From contig JAEWKK010000030.1 in assembly GCA_023386045.1 (NCBI GenBank), positions 62,001 through 126,000 on the forward strand: a stretch of DNA of 64,000 nucleotides. Direction: 5' to 3'. Source of the stretch: Bacteroidota bacterium. GTDB taxonomy: Bacteria; Bacteroidota; Bacteroidia; Chitinophagales; Chitinophagaceae. The notes under the pieces were generated by a model, which worked only from the letters and a program-made list of their open reading frames with translations, had not been told where the DNA came from and did no database searches. Shown piece after piece: positions 62,616 to 64,000 of the stretch. Both the position numbers and the translations under genes were made by a program. How positions within the stretch are numbered: the first letter of the stretch is position 1; every line of letters starts with the position of its first letter.

Positions 62616-64000
62616 ATGGAGAAGAATGCCGAACTCGTTTGGACGAATTGTTTATCAATTATAAAAGACATAGTGGAGTGGCAGCATTTCAAAACATGGT
62701 TCGAACCGATTAAACCTGTATCATTAAAACAAAATGTTTTAATCATCCAGGTTCCCAGCCAGTTTTTTTATGAATACCTCGAAGAGCATTATGTAAACCT
62801 CCTGGCGAAGACATTAAAAAGGGAACTGGGAAAAGATGCAAGGCTTGAATACAGGATCATGGTTGATGGAGGCAATAATTATAATAAGCCGGTAACCGTT
62901 GATATGTCGGGACAGGCTTATAAAAGTTTTACCAACAATGAAATGGATTTTCCATTGATCATCAACACACCTGTCAAGAATCCATTTGTGATACCCGGGT
63001 TGAAGAAAATGCACATCGACCCGCAGCTCAATCCTAATTATACATTAGAGACCTTTGTTGAAGGCGACAGCAATCGTGTGGCAAGAAGGGCCGGCAAGAC
63101 CGTTGCCGAGAAACCCGGAGCCAATTCTTTCAATCCTCTTGTGATCTATGGTGGCGTGGGTTTGGGTAAAACACACCTGGCACAGGCCATAGGTAATGAA
63201 GTGAAGCGCCTGCAACCTAATAAAGTAGTGTTGTATGTAAGCTCTGAAAAATTCATCAACCAGTTTGTAGACCATAGTCGGAATAATGCCATCAATGATT
63301 TCATTCATTTTTATCAGCTGATCGATGTACTGATCATTGATGATGTGCAGTTCTTTAATCGTGCGGAAAAATCGCAGGATGCTTTTTTTGCCATTTTCAA
63401 TCATTTGCACCAGTCGGGCAAACAGCTGGTACTTACATCTGATAAATCACCCAAGGACCTGGAAGGAGTACAGGAAAGATTGTTAAGTCGATTCCGCTGG
63501 GGACTAAGTGCAGATATCCAGATGCCGGATTATGACACGAGGATCGAGATCCTGGAGCGCAAGATGAAGAATGACGGGTTGGAAATGCCGAAGGAAGTGG
63601 TGAAATACATTGCCTACAATATCAATACTAATATACGCGAGCTGGAAGGCGCCCTGATTTCTTTATTGGCACAATCTTCGCTCAACCGTAGAGATATTGA
63701 CCTAGACCTGGCAAAGAAAGTGTTGCGAAACTTTGTAAAAACATCCAGTAAAGAAATTACGATCGATACTATTCAAAAAATGGTGTGCGAGTATTTTGAT
63801 GTGCCCTACGACAAGCTGCTTCAGAAAACAAGGAAGCGCGAGATCGTACAGGCCAGGCAGATCACCATGTACCTGGCAAAGGCTTTCACCAAGAATTCTC
63901 TCAAGACCATCGGCGAACATTTTGGAGGCAGGGACCACACTACGGTGATCCATTCCTGCCAGACCGTGAAAGACCTGATGGATACGGATACCGTTTTCAG
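62616..64000 (+). CDS. dnaA: Chromosomal replication initiator DnaA, C-terminal end cut by window edge
   Basis: 461 codons visible from ATG 62616, running off the right edge; the family is usually about 450-480 residues, so only a few are missing. Domain I (1-85) starts MEKNAELVWTNCL. The AAA+ domain has Walker A GGVGLGKT (179-186), Walker B LIIDDV (239-244) and sensor residues. Domain IV includes the DNA-binding signature GGRDHTTVIHSC. It binds DnaA boxes and opens oriC with ATP. The 62210-62615 gap upstream holds DnaA boxes. Confidence 0.97.
   Translation, partial: MEKNAELVWTNCLSIIKDIVEWQHFKTWFEPIKPVSLKQNVLIIQVPSQFFYEYLEEHYVNLLAKTLKRELGKDARLEYRIMVDGGNNYNKPVTVDMSGQAYKSFTNNEMDFPLIINTPVKNPFVIPGLKKMHIDPQLNPNYTLETFVEGDSNRVARRAGKTVAEKPGANSFNPLVIYGGVGLGKTHLAQAIGNEVKRLQPNKVVLYVSSEKFINQFVDHSRNNAINDFIHFYQLIDVLIIDDVQFFNRAEKSQDAFFAIFNHLHQSGKQLVLTSDKSPKDLEGVQERLLSRFRWGLSADIQMPDYDTRIEILERKMKNDGLEMPKEVVKYIAYNINTNIRELEGALISLLAQSSLNRRDIDLDLAKKVLRNFVKTSSKEITIDTIQKMVCEYFDVPYDKLLQKTRKREIVQARQITMYLAKAFTKNSLKTIGEHFGGRDHTTVIHSCQTVKDLMDTDTVF

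Noticed and set aside
1..64000. tRNA, rRNA, transposase, integrase or phage genes
   Set aside because: Looked for T-loop-like GGTTCGA signatures and recombinase or transposase motifs by eye and found none convincing.

Overview
The window reads as the chromosome of a Bacteroidota bacterium, most likely a Chitinophagaceae-like soil or freshwater species. The phylum call rests on several secreted proteins with type IX secretion (T9SS) C-terminal sorting domains, a gliding-motility-type C-terminal domain, DUF4293 and DUF5689 family proteins, an rpsF-rpsR-rplI cluster without ssb, and TAnnTTTG-like promoter elements. The family-level placement is inference. No tRNA, rRNA, transposase, phage or CRISPR array was seen. 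Two genes are cut by the window edges: pbpC on the left and dnaA on the right.

Layout. 0-7.3 kb: pbpC (peptidoglycan synthase PBP1C, cut at its C-terminus) diverges from a very large bacterial alpha-2-macroglobulin lipoprotein that keeps its thioester motif. 7.5-15 kb: a 2492-residue secreted protein with a beta-helix-like front and a tail of 255-bp Ig-like tandem repeats. 15-21.2 kb: a lipid kinase, a rhomboid protease, a glycine-rich RRM protein, a T9SS client, the ribosomal cluster rpsF-rpsR-rplI, a small membrane protein and a DNA/RNA non-specific nuclease lipoprotein. 21.2-22.1 kb: a VOC-fold gene between inverted copies of a dispersed repeat. 22-29.2 kb: two divergent surface proteins with lamin-tail or SprB-like modules.

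29-40.3 kb looks like a stress island. It holds a TPR protein, two stand-alone universal stress proteins (Usp), an OmpR-type response regulator with its histidine kinase, a small membrane protein, a Na+/H+ antiporter fused to Usp-like domains, and a fused trehalose-6-phosphate synthase/phosphatase. Four AT-rich sites built on an 11-bp repeat (TTCTAAT plus 4 bp, two to four units each, like a PhoB box) sit in the upstream regions of most of these operons. A fourth such site precedes a gene-less stretch ending in a strong terminator. I propose a regulon run by the local two-component system, possibly including a small RNA.

40.5-51.5 kb: a secreted endonuclease/exonuclease/phosphatase protein diverges from a TonB-dependent receptor, two paralogous DUF5689 lipoproteins and a large T9SS adhesin. 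This may be an outer-membrane system for extracellular nucleic acid or organic phosphate. 51.5-64 kb: housekeeping and metabolic genes (glyA, a nucleotidyltransferase, a nitronate monooxygenase-like enzyme, a 2H phosphoesterase, an ABC exporter, an FAD-dependent dehydrogenase), a coiled-coil protein behind tandem palindromic operators, and two non-coding repeat islands. The window ends with a probable replication origin region and dnaA.
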